NCBI GenBank assembly: GCA_002349055.1 | Contig: DECD01000029.1 | Span: 27,301 to 49,558, forward strand | Direction of reading: 5' to 3' | DNA: 22,258 bases | DNA from: Bacteroidales bacterium UBA2939 | GTDB lineage: Bacteria; Bacteroidota; Bacteroidia; Bacteroidales; P3 | In this document: one piece after another, positions 14,586-21,926 of the stretch | How positions within the stretch are numbered: position 1 is the first letter of the stretch | Layout of the letters: each line of letters starts with the position of its first letter | Translations under genes and position numbers: made by a program | Notes under the pieces: model-generated | Seen by the model: only the letters and a program-made list of their open reading frames with translations | The model's database searches: none | What the model was told of the DNA's origin: nothing

Positions 14586-16025
14586 ATGATTTATACGTTG
14601 CAAGATATCAATGCCAAGGAATACGAAGGCAGTCTTATTTTCCTTTACGGTGACGAGTGCGCGGAACGCAACCTGCCGCTGGGCAGGAAGGAGGTGGAGA
14701 GTGTTAAGAGGAAAGTGGAAAGTGGGAAGAATTTTGTGTGCGGCTTCGACCGTCTGCCCGAGAGGCTTTATTTCGTGAAGTTCGACAGCGAGCGCCCCTC
14801 TGCCGAGGTGCAGGAGGGTCTGCGTCGTCAGGCTGTCGAGGTGCTGAAGATGATGGAGAAAGACGGTATCAAGACCGTCGCGCTGAGTGGTGAGGGTACG
14901 CTGCCCGAAGAGATGATTGCCTTTGTGGAGGGGCTGACGCTGGCCGACTACAGCTTCGACCGCTTCTGCTCGAAAGAGCGTTTCCATGTCGACGAGTTGA
15001 AAATCAACGCTGTCTACTGCACCCAAGAAGAACTTGACTTTCAGCAGCGCCTGTGGAATCGTATCTTCTGGTGCCGCGAGTGGGTGAACCTGCCGGTGGC
15101 CGACCTCAACGCCACCCAGTTTGCCGAGGAGTTGCAAAGCGTGGCCGAGGGCTTTAAGAACGTGAAGTGCACCGTGATGGACAAGCGCAAGATTGAGAGT
15201 CTGCGCATGGGCGGCCTGCTGGCCGTGAACAAGGGAAGCGTGGATGAGCCGCGTTTCGTGGTGCTGGAGTATACTCCGAGTAATCTGAAAAATCAGAATA
15301 ATCCGATAGTCCTCGTGGGTAAGGGCATTATGTACGACACGGGTGGATTGAACATCAAGCCCGACGACTATATGCAGGAGATGAAGAGCGACATGGCCGG
15401 TGCCGCCACCATGGCCAGCGTGGTCTTCGCCGCTGCCGACAACGCGCTGCCGGTACATGTGGTGGCGCTGCTGCCGCTGACGGACAACCGTCCGGGATTC
15501 AACGCCTACGCGGCCGACGATATCCTGACCATGTACGACGGAACGACCGTGGAGGTGGTGAACACCGACGCCGAGGGCCGCCTCATCCTGGCCGACGCCA
15601 TAGCCTATGCCGTGAAGAACTACAACCCACGGGTCATCATCGATGCCGCTACGCTGACAGGTGCCGCCGTGCGTGCCATCTCCACTTTCGGTATCGCCGC
15701 CATGCAGCAGAATGCAGAGAAGGAGCTGGAGATGCTGAAGATTGTGGGCAACGAGGTCTATGAGCGTCTGGTGGAGTTCCCCATGTGGAAAGAATACGAC
15801 GAGCTGATTAAGAGCGACTTTGCCGACCTGCGCAACTGTGGCAGCACGCCCCAGGCGGGCACCATCACGGCGGGCAAGTTCCTGGCGCACTTCGCCAAGG
15901 AAGTGCCTTACGTACATCTGGACATCGCCGGCGTAGCCTACTTCACCAAGGCACAGCACTACTTCCGCACCGGTGCCAGCGGATATGGTATCCGCCTGCT
16001 TTATGCTTATCTTCAAATGCAATAA
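14586..16025 (+). CDS. Leucyl aminopeptidase, M17 family
   Basis: 479 residues. It removes N-terminal residues from peptides in the cytosol as a two-metal hexameric enzyme. The metal ligands K246, D251 (GKGIMYDTGG), D269 (KSDMAGA), D328 and E330 (NTDAEGRL) and catalytic K258 and R332 are all present, at a constant offset of 24 from E. coli PepA. The C-terminal catalytic domain is complete; the N-terminal domain is divergent, as is usual. Residues 37-48 (VESVKRKVESGK) are encoded by a 7-nt repeat array. The gene stands alone between a terminator upstream and an inverted repeat downstream; no consensus promoter is obvious in the 31 nt before it. Confidence 0.94.
   Translation: MIYTLQDINAKEYEGSLIFLYGDECAERNLPLGRKEVESVKRKVESGKNFVCGFDRLPERLYFVKFDSERPSAEVQEGLRRQAVEVLKMMEKDGIKTVALSGEGTLPEEMIAFVEGLTLADYSFDRFCSKERFHVDELKINAVYCTQEELDFQQRLWNRIFWCREWVNLPVADLNATQFAEELQSVAEGFKNVKCTVMDKRKIESLRMGGLLAVNKGSVDEPRFVVLEYTPSNLKNQNNPIVLVGKGIMYDTGGLNIKPDDYMQEMKSDMAGAATMASVVFAAADNALPVHVVALLPLTDNRPGFNAYAADDILTMYDGTTVEVVNTDAEGRLILADAIAYAVKNYNPRVIIDAATLTGAAVRAISTFGIAAMQQNAEKELEMLKIVGNEVYERLVEFPMWKEYDELIKSDFADLRNCGSTPQAGTITAGKFLAHFAKEVPYVHLDIAGVAYFTKAQHYFRTGASGYGIRLLYAYLQMQ
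14694..14728 (+). repeat. Five 7-nt units inside the aminopeptidase gene
   Basis: GTGGAGA, GTGTTAA, GAGGAAA, GTGGAAA, GTGGGAA in exact register, translated as V37-K48 in the N-terminal domain. The words resemble the GGTGAAA and GAGAAAT arrays found between genes. Confidence 0.75.
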
Positions 16026-16045
16026 ATGGTTATAATATGAAAAAC

Positions 16046-16143
16046 GGAGTGAAAGGAAGTGAAAAGGAGTGAAAGGACAAATGTGTAAGACGATACTATA
16101 GTCCCTTCACATCCTCTCACTTCCTTTCACTCCCTTTCACTCC
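16046..16143. repeat. Inverted pair of GGAGTGAAAG arrays
   Basis: The left arm (16046-16078) is three copies of a 9-10-nt word GGAGTGAAAG; the right arm (16101-16143) is about four copies of the complementary word TCCCTTTCAC. They fill most of the 132-bp gap between the aminopeptidase and pdxA and could fold into a long imperfect hairpin. The right arm ends 14 nt before the pdxA start. Confidence 0.8.
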
Positions 16144-16157
16144 TAAAAAAAGAAAAA

Positions 16158-17201
16158 ATGGATAACAACAACGAAAAGAAAATACGCGTGGCTATCACGC
16201 ACGGCGACATCAACGGCGTGGGCTACGAAACCATCATCAAGACCTTTGCGGACAACCGCATGTTCGACGTCTGCACCCCGGTGCTCTACGGCAGCACTAA
16301 GGTGGCCAGCTACCACAAGAAGCTGCTGGGCAGCGTCCAGCAGGAAATGACCTTCAACGCCATCCGCGACGCCAGCGACGCGCAGGACCGCAAATACAAT
16401 GTGGTGAACCTCACGCAGGAGGAAATCAAGATCGACCTCGGCAAGAGCACCGAGGTGGCTGGCCGTTTGAGTCGCGAGAGCCTCAACCGCGCCTGCGAGG
16501 ACCTGAAGGCTGGCAAGGTCGACGTGCTGGTGACGGCCCCCATCAACAAAAAGAACATCCAGGCACCCGACTTCGACTTCCCCGGTCACACCGAGTACCT
16601 CAGCCACCAGTTCGGCTGCTCCAGCCTGATGTTGATGGTGTGCGACCGCATCCGCATCGGCATCGTCACCAACCATCTGGCGCTGAAGGATGTGCCCGGT
16701 GCGCTGACTCACAACCTGCTCTACGACAAGATTATGCTCATGAACGAGAGCCTGAAGCGCGACTTCGGCATCACCATCCCGAAGATTGCCGTGCTGGCCC
16801 TCGACCCCCATGCCGGCGACAATGGCGTGATTGGCGACTTCGACATGAAGGTCATCAAGCCCGTCATCGACGAGGCTCAGTCGAAAGGCGTTTTGGCCTA
16901 CGGCCCCTTCCCGAGCGACGGCTTCTTCGGCAGCTCCGAGTTCAACAAGTTCGACGGCGTGCTGGCACTCTACCACGACCAGGGACTCATACCGTTCAAG
17001 CTGATGTCGTTCACCGAGGGGGTGAACTACACCGCCGGTCTGCCCTACGTGCGCACCAGCCCCGCCCACGGCACCGGCTACGACATCGCCGGCAAGGACA
17101 AAGCCAGCGAGCAGTCCATGCGCTCGGCCGTCTACCTGGCCTGCAACATCCTGCGCAACCGCAAGGAATATGACGAACTGACGGCCAATCCGCTCAAATG
17201 A
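16158..17201 (+). CDS. pdxA: 4-hydroxythreonine-4-phosphate dehydrogenase
   Basis: 347 residues. PdxA oxidises 4-phosphohydroxy-L-threonine for pyridoxal phosphate synthesis in the DXP-dependent route. The three metal histidines are H173 (TNHLAL), H218 (DPHAGDNG) and H273 (YHDQG), at a constant offset of 7 from E. coli PdxA. Other conserved segments are THGDINGVGYE near the N-terminus, VLVTAPINK, FPGHTEYL and the C-terminal RTSPAHGTGYDIAGK. The start ATG at 16158 gives the normal N-terminus. The stop overlaps the polA start by 4 nt (ATGA), so the two are co-translated; no other PLP gene is in the window. The aminotransferase at 595 would use the cofactor but is not linked to it. Confidence 0.96.
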   Translation: MDNNNEKKIRVAITHGDINGVGYETIIKTFADNRMFDVCTPVLYGSTKVASYHKKLLGSVQQEMTFNAIRDASDAQDRKYNVVNLTQEEIKIDLGKSTEVAGRLSRESLNRACEDLKAGKVDVLVTAPINKKNIQAPDFDFPGHTEYLSHQFGCSSLMLMVCDRIRIGIVTNHLALKDVPGALTHNLLYDKIMLMNESLKRDFGITIPKIAVLALDPHAGDNGVIGDFDMKVIKPVIDEAQSKGVLAYGPFPSDGFFGSSEFNKFDGVLALYHDQGLIPFKLMSFTEGVNYTAGLPYVRTSPAHGTGYDIAGKDKASEQSMRSAVYLACNILRNRKEYDELTANPLK

Positions 17202-19867
17202 AGAAGTTACTGCTCATCGACGGAATGGCGGCGGTCTACCGTGCCTACTATGCGCTCAACAAGAATCCGCGCATCAACTCCAAGGGCATGAACACCAGCT
17301 GCGTGCTGGGTTTCACCACCACGCTCTACGACCTGCTGCGCAGCCAGCGGCCGACGCATGTGGGTGTGGCGTTCGACTTGCAGAAGCCCACCTTCCGCCA
17401 CGAGATGTATGCCGAATACAAGGCCAACCGCGAGGCTATGCCCGAGGAGATACAGCGAGGGCTGCCGTGGGTGAAGAAGATGATTGAAGCGTTCCGCATC
17501 CCCATCCTGACCTGCGAGGGCTACGAGGCCGACGATGTGATTGGCACCCTCAGCCACCAGGCCGAGCTCGCGGGTTTCGACGAGGTGGTGATGGTGACGC
17601 CCGACAAGGACTTCGCCCAGCTGGTGACCGATGTGGTGAAGATGTACCGCTTCGGCCGCATGGGCCGTCCCGACAGCATCATGGGCATCCCCGAGGTGAA
17701 GGAGAAATTCGGCGTCAACAACTGCCGCCAGGTGATAGACCTGCTGGGCCTCTGGGGCGACGCTTCCGACAATATCCCCGGCATCCCCGGAGTGGGGGAG
17801 AAGACCGCCAAAAAACTCATCGACCAGTTTGGCAGCATCGAGGAAATGGTGGCCCACAGCGACGAGATAAAAAACGAGAAGATGCGCAGCCTGGTGAAAG
17901 AACACAGCGAGCAGGCGTTGTTCTCGAAAAAACTGGCCACCATCTGTCTCGACGCACCCATCCCCTTCCAGGAGGAGAAGCTGCTGCTCGAAGTCCCCGA
18001 CTATCAGGCACTCAAATCCATCACCGACGAGCTCGAATTCCGCCAGTTCGCCAAAAAAGTCTTCACCGACCTCTCCGTCAAAGACCCCTCAATGGCCCTG
18101 GCCTTCTCAAGTTCCTCTAGTTCTTCTAGTTCTTCTAGTTCCTCTAGTACTTCCAGCGCCCCCACCCTCTTCGACCTTTCCCCCTCCTCGCAGGAGGCTC
18201 CCAGCGTGCAGCAATCCGTGCTCACCGCCGACGTCCTCCAGCAGCTCCAGGACCGCGATATCGCACTCCTCTTCGACGGCCCCAACATCATCCTCAGCAC
18301 CGACGCCGACTCCGTCTTCTCCACCACCGTCGACCAACTTTCCACTCAGCCTCTCGGACTCTTGCTTGCTCAGTTACTCGGCAATCCCGCCACCACCAAG
18401 CTCTGCTTCGACCTCAAAAACCTGAAATATATCCTCGCCGAGCTCGACATCGAACTCCAGGGCGAGCTCTTCGACATTCAGTTGGCACACTACCTCATCG
18501 ACGCCGAGATGCGCCACTCGCTCGAGTTCATCTGCTCGGCCATGCTGGGCTTCGAGCCGCACGACCGCACCGCACAGGCCGCGGCCCTCTGGCAGCTCTA
18601 CCCCCTCATGGCGGCCAAACTGCGCGACGCACAGCTCGAAAAACTCTACCGCGATGTGGAACTCCCGCTGGTCGACGTGTTGATAGACATGGAGAAAGAA
18701 GGCGTGCGCATCGACGTCGACGCCCTGCGCGAATACTCGCGCCAGCTCACCGCCGAGCGTGCCGCTATCGAGGAGAAAATCTATGAGTTGGCAGGCGAAC
18801 GTTTCAACATCAGCTCGCCCAAGCAGCTCGGCGAAATCCTCTACGAGAAAATGAAGGTCACCGACCGCCCGCCGCGCACCGCCACCAAGCAGTACTCCAC
18901 CGCCGAGGATGTCCTCACCAAGCTCTCCTCGGCGCACCCCGTCATCCCGCTCATCCTCGAATACCGCTCCGTGACCAAGCTCGTGGGCACCTACCTCGAC
19001 TCCTTCCCCCGTCTCATCAATCCCGCCACCGGCCGCCTCCACACGGTCTACAACCAGACCGTCACCGCCACCGGCCGCCTCTCCTCCTCCAACCCCAACC
19101 TCCAGAACATCCCCATCCGCACCGAACGCGGGCGCGAGATACGGCGCGCCTTCGTGGCACGCGATGCCGACCACCTGCTGCTGGCCGCCGACTATTCGCA
19201 GATCGAGCTCCGCATCATCGCCTCCCTGGCCGCCGACCGCCACATGCTCGAGGCTTTCGCCAACGGGTTCGACATCCACGCCGCCACCGCCGCCAAAATC
19301 TACCATATCCCCATGGCCGAGGTCTCGAAAGACCAGCGCCGCAACGCCAAGAGTGTCAACTTCGGCATCGTCTACGGCATCTCCGCCTTCGGCCTCAGCG
19401 AGCAGCTCGGCATCTCCCGCAAGGAAGCCGCCACCCTCATCGACGAATATTTCACGCAGTACCCCGACATCCGCCGTTTCATCGACGAAAGCATAGCCGC
19501 CGCTCGCTCGCGCGGCTACGCTCAGACCCTCCTCGGCCGTCGGCGCTACCTGCCCGACATCAATAGCCGCAACGCCTCCGCTCGCTCCTTCGCCGAACGC
19601 AACGCCGTCAACATGCCCATCCAGGGCACCTCGGCCGACATGATTAAGCTGGCCATGGTGCGCATCCACCGCTGCCTCTCCCAGCAGCATCTCCGCACCC
19701 GCATGATTCTCCAGGTGCACGACGAGCTCGTCTTCGACCTCTACCGCCCCGAGGAGGCCCTCGTGCGTCAGATTGTCGCTCGCGAGATGAAACAGGCCCT
19801 CCCGCTCCCCGGCATCGACATCGAAGTCGGCATCGACGTCGCCGACAACTGGCTCGCCGCACACTAG
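17198..19867 (+). CDS. polA: DNA polymerase I, likely without proofreading
   Basis: 889 residues. The N-terminal 5' nuclease (about 1-290) is intact: D8 (LLLIDG), EGYEADDVIG, TPDKDF, and GLWGDASDNIPGIPGVG. A linker of 16 serines in 17 residues (304-320) follows, encoded by a 9-nt repeat. The 3'-5' exonuclease region (about 335-505) keeps the fold (CFDLKNLKYIL with D405, FDIQLAHYL with D426) but lacks the DTE motif of exo I and the YxxxD of exo III, so proofreading is probably lost. The polymerase domain is complete: motif A DYSQIELR (D665), motif B RRNAKSVNFGIVYG (K718, F722, Y726) and motif C VHDE (H841, D842, E843). It acts in Okazaki fragment maturation and repair. It overlaps pdxA by 4 nt. 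Confidence 0.96.
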   Translation: MKKLLLIDGMAAVYRAYYALNKNPRINSKGMNTSCVLGFTTTLYDLLRSQRPTHVGVAFDLQKPTFRHEMYAEYKANREAMPEEIQRGLPWVKKMIEAFRIPILTCEGYEADDVIGTLSHQAELAGFDEVVMVTPDKDFAQLVTDVVKMYRFGRMGRPDSIMGIPEVKEKFGVNNCRQVIDLLGLWGDASDNIPGIPGVGEKTAKKLIDQFGSIEEMVAHSDEIKNEKMRSLVKEHSEQALFSKKLATICLDAPIPFQEEKLLLEVPDYQALKSITDELEFRQFAKKVFTDLSVKDPSMALAFSSSSSSSSSSSSSSTSSAPTLFDLSPSSQEAPSVQQSVLTADVLQQLQDRDIALLFDGPNIILSTDADSVFSTTVDQLSTQPLGLLLAQLLGNPATTKLCFDLKNLKYILAELDIELQGELFDIQLAHYLIDAEMRHSLEFICSAMLGFEPHDRTAQAAALWQLYPLMAAKLRDAQLEKLYRDVELPLVDVLIDMEKEGVRIDVDALREYSRQLTAERAAIEEKIYELAGERFNISSPKQLGEILYEKMKVTDRPPRTATKQYSTAEDVLTKLSSAHPVIPLILEYRSVTKLVGTYLDSFPRLINPATGRLHTVYNQTVTATGRLSSSNPNLQNIPIRTERGREIRRAFVARDADHLLLAADYSQIELRIIASLAADRHMLEAFANGFDIHAATAAKIYHIPMAEVSKDQRRNAKSVNFGIVYGISAFGLSEQLGISRKEAATLIDEYFTQYPDIRRFIDESIAAARSRGYAQTLLGRRRYLPDINSRNASARSFAERNAVNMPIQGTSADMIKLAMVRIHRCLSQQHLRTRMILQVHDELVFDLYRPEEALVRQIVAREMKQALPLPGIDIEVGIDVADNWLAAH
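18110..18154 (+). repeat. 9-nt tandem array encoding the PolA serine linker
   Basis: Five 9-nt units (AGTTCCTCT, AGTTCTTCT, AGTTCTTCT, AGTTCCTCT, AGTACTTCC). With a period divisible by 3 the array is read as repeated SSS, between the 5' nuclease and the degenerate exonuclease domain. Confidence 0.85.
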
Positions 19868-19872
19868 CCTAT

Positions 19873-19935
19873 CTTTCACCTTTCACCTTTCACCTTTCAC
19901 CTTTCACCTTTCACCTTTCACCTTTCACCTTTCAC
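19873..19935 (+). repeat. Nine perfect CTTTCAC units after polA
   Basis: Nine uninterrupted CTTTCAC copies fill 19873-19935, followed by a variant tract (CTTTCTC, ATTTCTC, ATTCC) up to the next start codon at 19955. It starts 5 nt after the polA stop and is preceded by AGCCTAT, a flank shared with the array at 20001. Confidence 0.97.
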
Positions 19936-19954
19936 CTTTCTCATTTCTCATTCC

Positions 19955-21163
19955 ATGAATCGTAACATAAAGATTGTATTTTTGGCCTGCGTCAGCCTAT
20001 CTTTCACCTTTCACCTTTCACCTTTCACCTTGAACGCCCAGCAGCCCTGGAACTACTCCTCCTTGCACGAAATCCACCTCGACGACGCCTACTTCCTCGA
20101 GCCCCCCGCCCCCCTCAAAGCACAGGTCCTGAAAGAAATCAAAACTCAGGGTAAGCAAAAAACTTTCAATTTTCAATTTTCAATTTTCAATTCCCTCTAC
20201 CGCCTCTCTGTCTCTTTTAGCAATAGACGCGGCACGCCGACCTCTCTACACTTCCAGTCCGACAGCCTCTCCTTCTCCATCCCCGACCCCCTCGCTACCC
20301 AACTCTTGCCCTACCTCGTCTCCGACCGCTACTGGCGCCTCCGCTACCGCCGCCTCCAGGAGTGGGCCTTCGTCAATATGGACAACGCCTACATGATCCA
20401 TGTCGACACCGCCGACCGCCGCTATGGCCACTTCTCTCCCCTCACCTGGCTCGGCTACTCCTACCAGCCCTCCGCCCACTGGCCCGTCCTCTTCTCTGTC
20501 CGCACCAACACCTACAAGCCTCAAACCCTTACCCTCCCCGCCCTCCAGAGCCTTGCCGAGTGGGGCGCCTTCTCCACCGTCGACGGCCTGCTGGCCTACG
20601 AGCACAACCAGCGGCAGCAGCGGCAGAAGGAACTCGCACAGCAGCAGGCCCTCCAGCACCACCTCGACTCGCTCGACCGCGTCAGCCTCCTCTTCGCCCG
20701 CCAGGCCGACAGCATCACCACCGCCCTCCAGCGCGACTCCCTGGCCTTCGCCCAAGAACGCCTCATGGCCGACGTCCAGGCCACCAAGGACCGCATGAAC
20801 CGCGACGAAATCTTCCTCCTCAGCGTCAACCCCGCCAAGAGCGACTACATGTTCGGCCTCGAATTCAACTTCTACAACTGCTACCAAAAAATCATCACCA
20901 AGGTCGAAATCACCGTCGCCCCCGTCAACGCCAAAGGACAGGTGCAGCGCGACCAGTTCAACCGCGACGTCCGCACCGTCCGCTGCATGGGCCCCATCCG
21001 CCCCGGCTCTCCCGCACAGTATACCTTCGACGAACTCTTCTGGGACGACCGCGGCCGCATCAAATACATGCGCGTCACCTCCCTCATCTTCCATTTCTCC
21101 GACGGCACCCGCAAGAGCCACTACGGCTACGACCGCATCCTCCATCACACCCTCAACCCTTGA
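19955..21163 (+). CDS. Exported protein of unknown function with translated repeats
   Basis: 402 residues, no family recognised. Residues 1-29 (MNRNIKIVFLACVSLSFTF... to LNAQ) look like a signal peptide, but its second half (SFTFHLSPFTL) is written by four CTTTCAC units. Residues 71-79 (FNFQFSIFN) are encoded by four TTTCAAT units, and 90-99 (NRRGTPTSLH) by a decayed GTAGAGACGCGGC palindrome. The middle (about 210-290) is Q/R/L-rich and probably a coiled helix. The C-terminal part (about 290-400: SDYMFGLEFNFYNCYQKI, KVEITVAPVNAKGQ, MGPIRPGSPAQYTFDELFW, RVTSLIFHFSDG) reads like an Ig-like beta domain. No terminator or partner gene is evident. It follows polA by 87 bp, all repeat. Being exported is fairly sure; function is unknown. 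Confidence 0.8.
   Translation: MNRNIKIVFLACVSLSFTFHLSPFTLNAQQPWNYSSLHEIHLDDAYFLEPPAPLKAQVLKEIKTQGKQKTFNFQFSIFNSLYRLSVSFSNRRGTPTSLHFQSDSLSFSIPDPLATQLLPYLVSDRYWRLRYRRLQEWAFVNMDNAYMIHVDTADRRYGHFSPLTWLGYSYQPSAHWPVLFSVRTNTYKPQTLTLPALQSLAEWGAFSTVDGLLAYEHNQRQQRQKELAQQQALQHHLDSLDRVSLLFARQADSITTALQRDSLAFAQERLMADVQATKDRMNRDEIFLLSVNPAKSDYMFGLEFNFYNCYQKIITKVEITVAPVNAKGQVQRDQFNRDVRTVRCMGPIRPGSPAQYTFDELFWDDRGRIKYMRVTSLIFHFSDGTRKSHYGYDRILHHTLNP
20001..20028 (+). repeat. Four CTTTCAC units in the signal-peptide coding region
   Basis: Four perfect CTTTCAC copies, preceded by AGCCTAT (19994-20000) exactly as the array 128 bp upstream is. Read as SFTFHLSPFT within the exported protein's signal peptide. Confidence 0.95.
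20164..20191 (+). repeat. Four TTTCAAT units inside the exported-protein gene
   Basis: Four perfect 7-nt copies in frame with the gene, encoding FNFQFSIFN. This orientation has no stop codon in any frame, while the opposite strand does. Confidence 0.93.
20224..20250. repeat. Decayed GTAGAGACGCGGC palindrome within a gene
   Basis: TAGACGCGGC, spacer AC, then GCCGACCTCTCTACA. Compared with the intact copy at 6855-6886 the left arm is shortened and the right arm has a few changes. It lies in the coding region of the exported protein. Confidence 0.6.
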
Positions 21164-21192
21164 CATCTTCTAGGTAAAAATCCCTTACGAAG

Positions 21193-21215
21193 ACCCTACC
21201 AACACCCTATCAACC
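21193..21215 (+). repeat. Second copy of the ACCCTACCAACACCC repeat
   Basis: ACCCTACCAACACCCTATC and the next bases match the outer left arm of the 58-bp palindrome (from 6945) at 21 of 22 positions, but here there is no inverted partner. Confidence 0.75.
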
Positions 21216-21473
21216 GCCTGGGTACAACCTTTGTCCTTCTATTAACTTGGTCGCCAATGAAACTGGGGGAAATACTTTGTCAGCTGGCGGTTGCAGGCAT
21301 TTCAATTGCGGGAACATGCTTGCCTGATGCTTGAAAAAGGGCTTTCTTTTTTTTTATTTGCCCCGCACATGCCGCTGTCGGTTTTTCCAAGCATGCTATT
21401 TCGCCGTCGCGCCAGCGCAAATTCGGCGGCATGCGGACAAAACCGCCAACGGCATCATCCCCGCGCATTGCAA

Positions 21474-21494
21474 ATTTACCATTTACCATTTACC
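21474..21494 (+). repeat. Three ATTTACC units
   Basis: Three perfect 7-nt copies. They form an exact 21-bp inverted repeat with 21785-21805, enclosing 290 bp. Confidence 0.93.
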
Positions 21495-21555
21495 AAAAAA
21501 AAACTCCATCCCGAAGGACAGAGGGCCACACTAAAACCAATGAACAATAAAACCG

Positions 21556-21784
21556 TCATTTACTGAACTCCAGTTCGTCTTCTGGTGCTGGCATCTCGGG
21601 CGGTGTCGGTTGCGCCTCTTCCTGTCCAGCGCCAGCGTCCAGCACCTGGACCAGCTTGATACTTCTGCCGTCCAAGTTCGTAAACCACTTGTCAGCCCAC
21701 TCTTTTCCCCTGCGGCAGGGAAAGGGTAGCGGAACGGTACCCCTGGTAGTCGAAAAAATACACTTCGTCCAATTTTGTCTCATC
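21556..21784 (-). pseudogene. Small frameshifted open frame, possible gene remnant
   Basis: On the minus strand the C-terminal frame reads KEWADKWFTNLDGRSIKLVQ and ends with an acidic proline-rich tail PPEMPAPEDELEFSK, which looks like real protein. Its upstream continuation in the same frame (STTRGTVPLPFPCRR) looks unnatural, whereas the neighbouring frame gives KLDEVYFFDYQGYRSA. The two join if one base is removed from the GGGGAAAA run (plus-strand 21703-21710). The N-terminus runs straight into a GGTAAAT array, so the start seems to be lost. No family recognised. It could instead be a short intact gene starting at ATG 21783, or chance. Confidence 0.35.
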
Positions 21785-21805
21785 GGTAAATGGTAAATGG
21801 TAAAT
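21785..21805 (-). repeat. Three ATTTACC units, inverted
   Basis: GGTAAAT three times on the plus strand; the exact inverse of the array at 21474-21494. Confidence 0.93.
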
Positions 21806-21892
21806 TCACAATGCTTTACACGTATCATATATATTATTAATGTATATTAATATTATTTCATTAATAAAAACAATTTTTTCGATGCAAAAAGA

Positions 21893-21913
21893 ATTTACCA
21901 TTTACCATTTACC
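21893..21913 (+). repeat. Three ATTTACC units before a promoter
   Basis: Third array of the same word, in the plus orientation, placed 13 nt upstream of the TATCTTTG element and between the arms of a 9-bp inverted repeat (CGATGCAAA 21880-21888, TTTGCATCG 21931-21939). Confidence 0.93.
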
Positions 21914-21926
21914 AATGAAATTTTTG

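Larger units (their letters stand above)
21164..21555. other. Non-coding, repeat-bearing intergenic region
   Basis: No gene supported. It holds a partial copy of the dnaA-region palindrome arm (21193-21215), a stretch of GC-rich and T-rich sequence with weak short frames (about 21232-21440), and an ATTTACC array (21474-21494). The frames here cross repeats and have no start signal or recognisable protein. Confidence 0.6.

Noticed and set aside
14571..16022. Long antisense open frame over the aminopeptidase
   Set aside because: Shadow frame; plus strand has all M17 metal ligands.
18374..19879. Long antisense open frame over polA
   Set aside because: Same GC-codon shadow effect; the plus strand encodes complete polymerase motifs.
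19873..19935. CRISPR array
   Set aside because: The units are 7 nt and contiguous with no spacers.
21291..21566. Plus-strand short open frames
   Set aside because: They cross the ATTTACC array and non-coding sequence and show no conserved motif or start signal.
21703..21710. Programmed -1 frameshift at a GGGAAAA-like slippery site
   Set aside because: Joining the two protein-like frames needs a +1 shift (or loss of one base), which does not fit -1 slippage; a mutation or read error is simpler.
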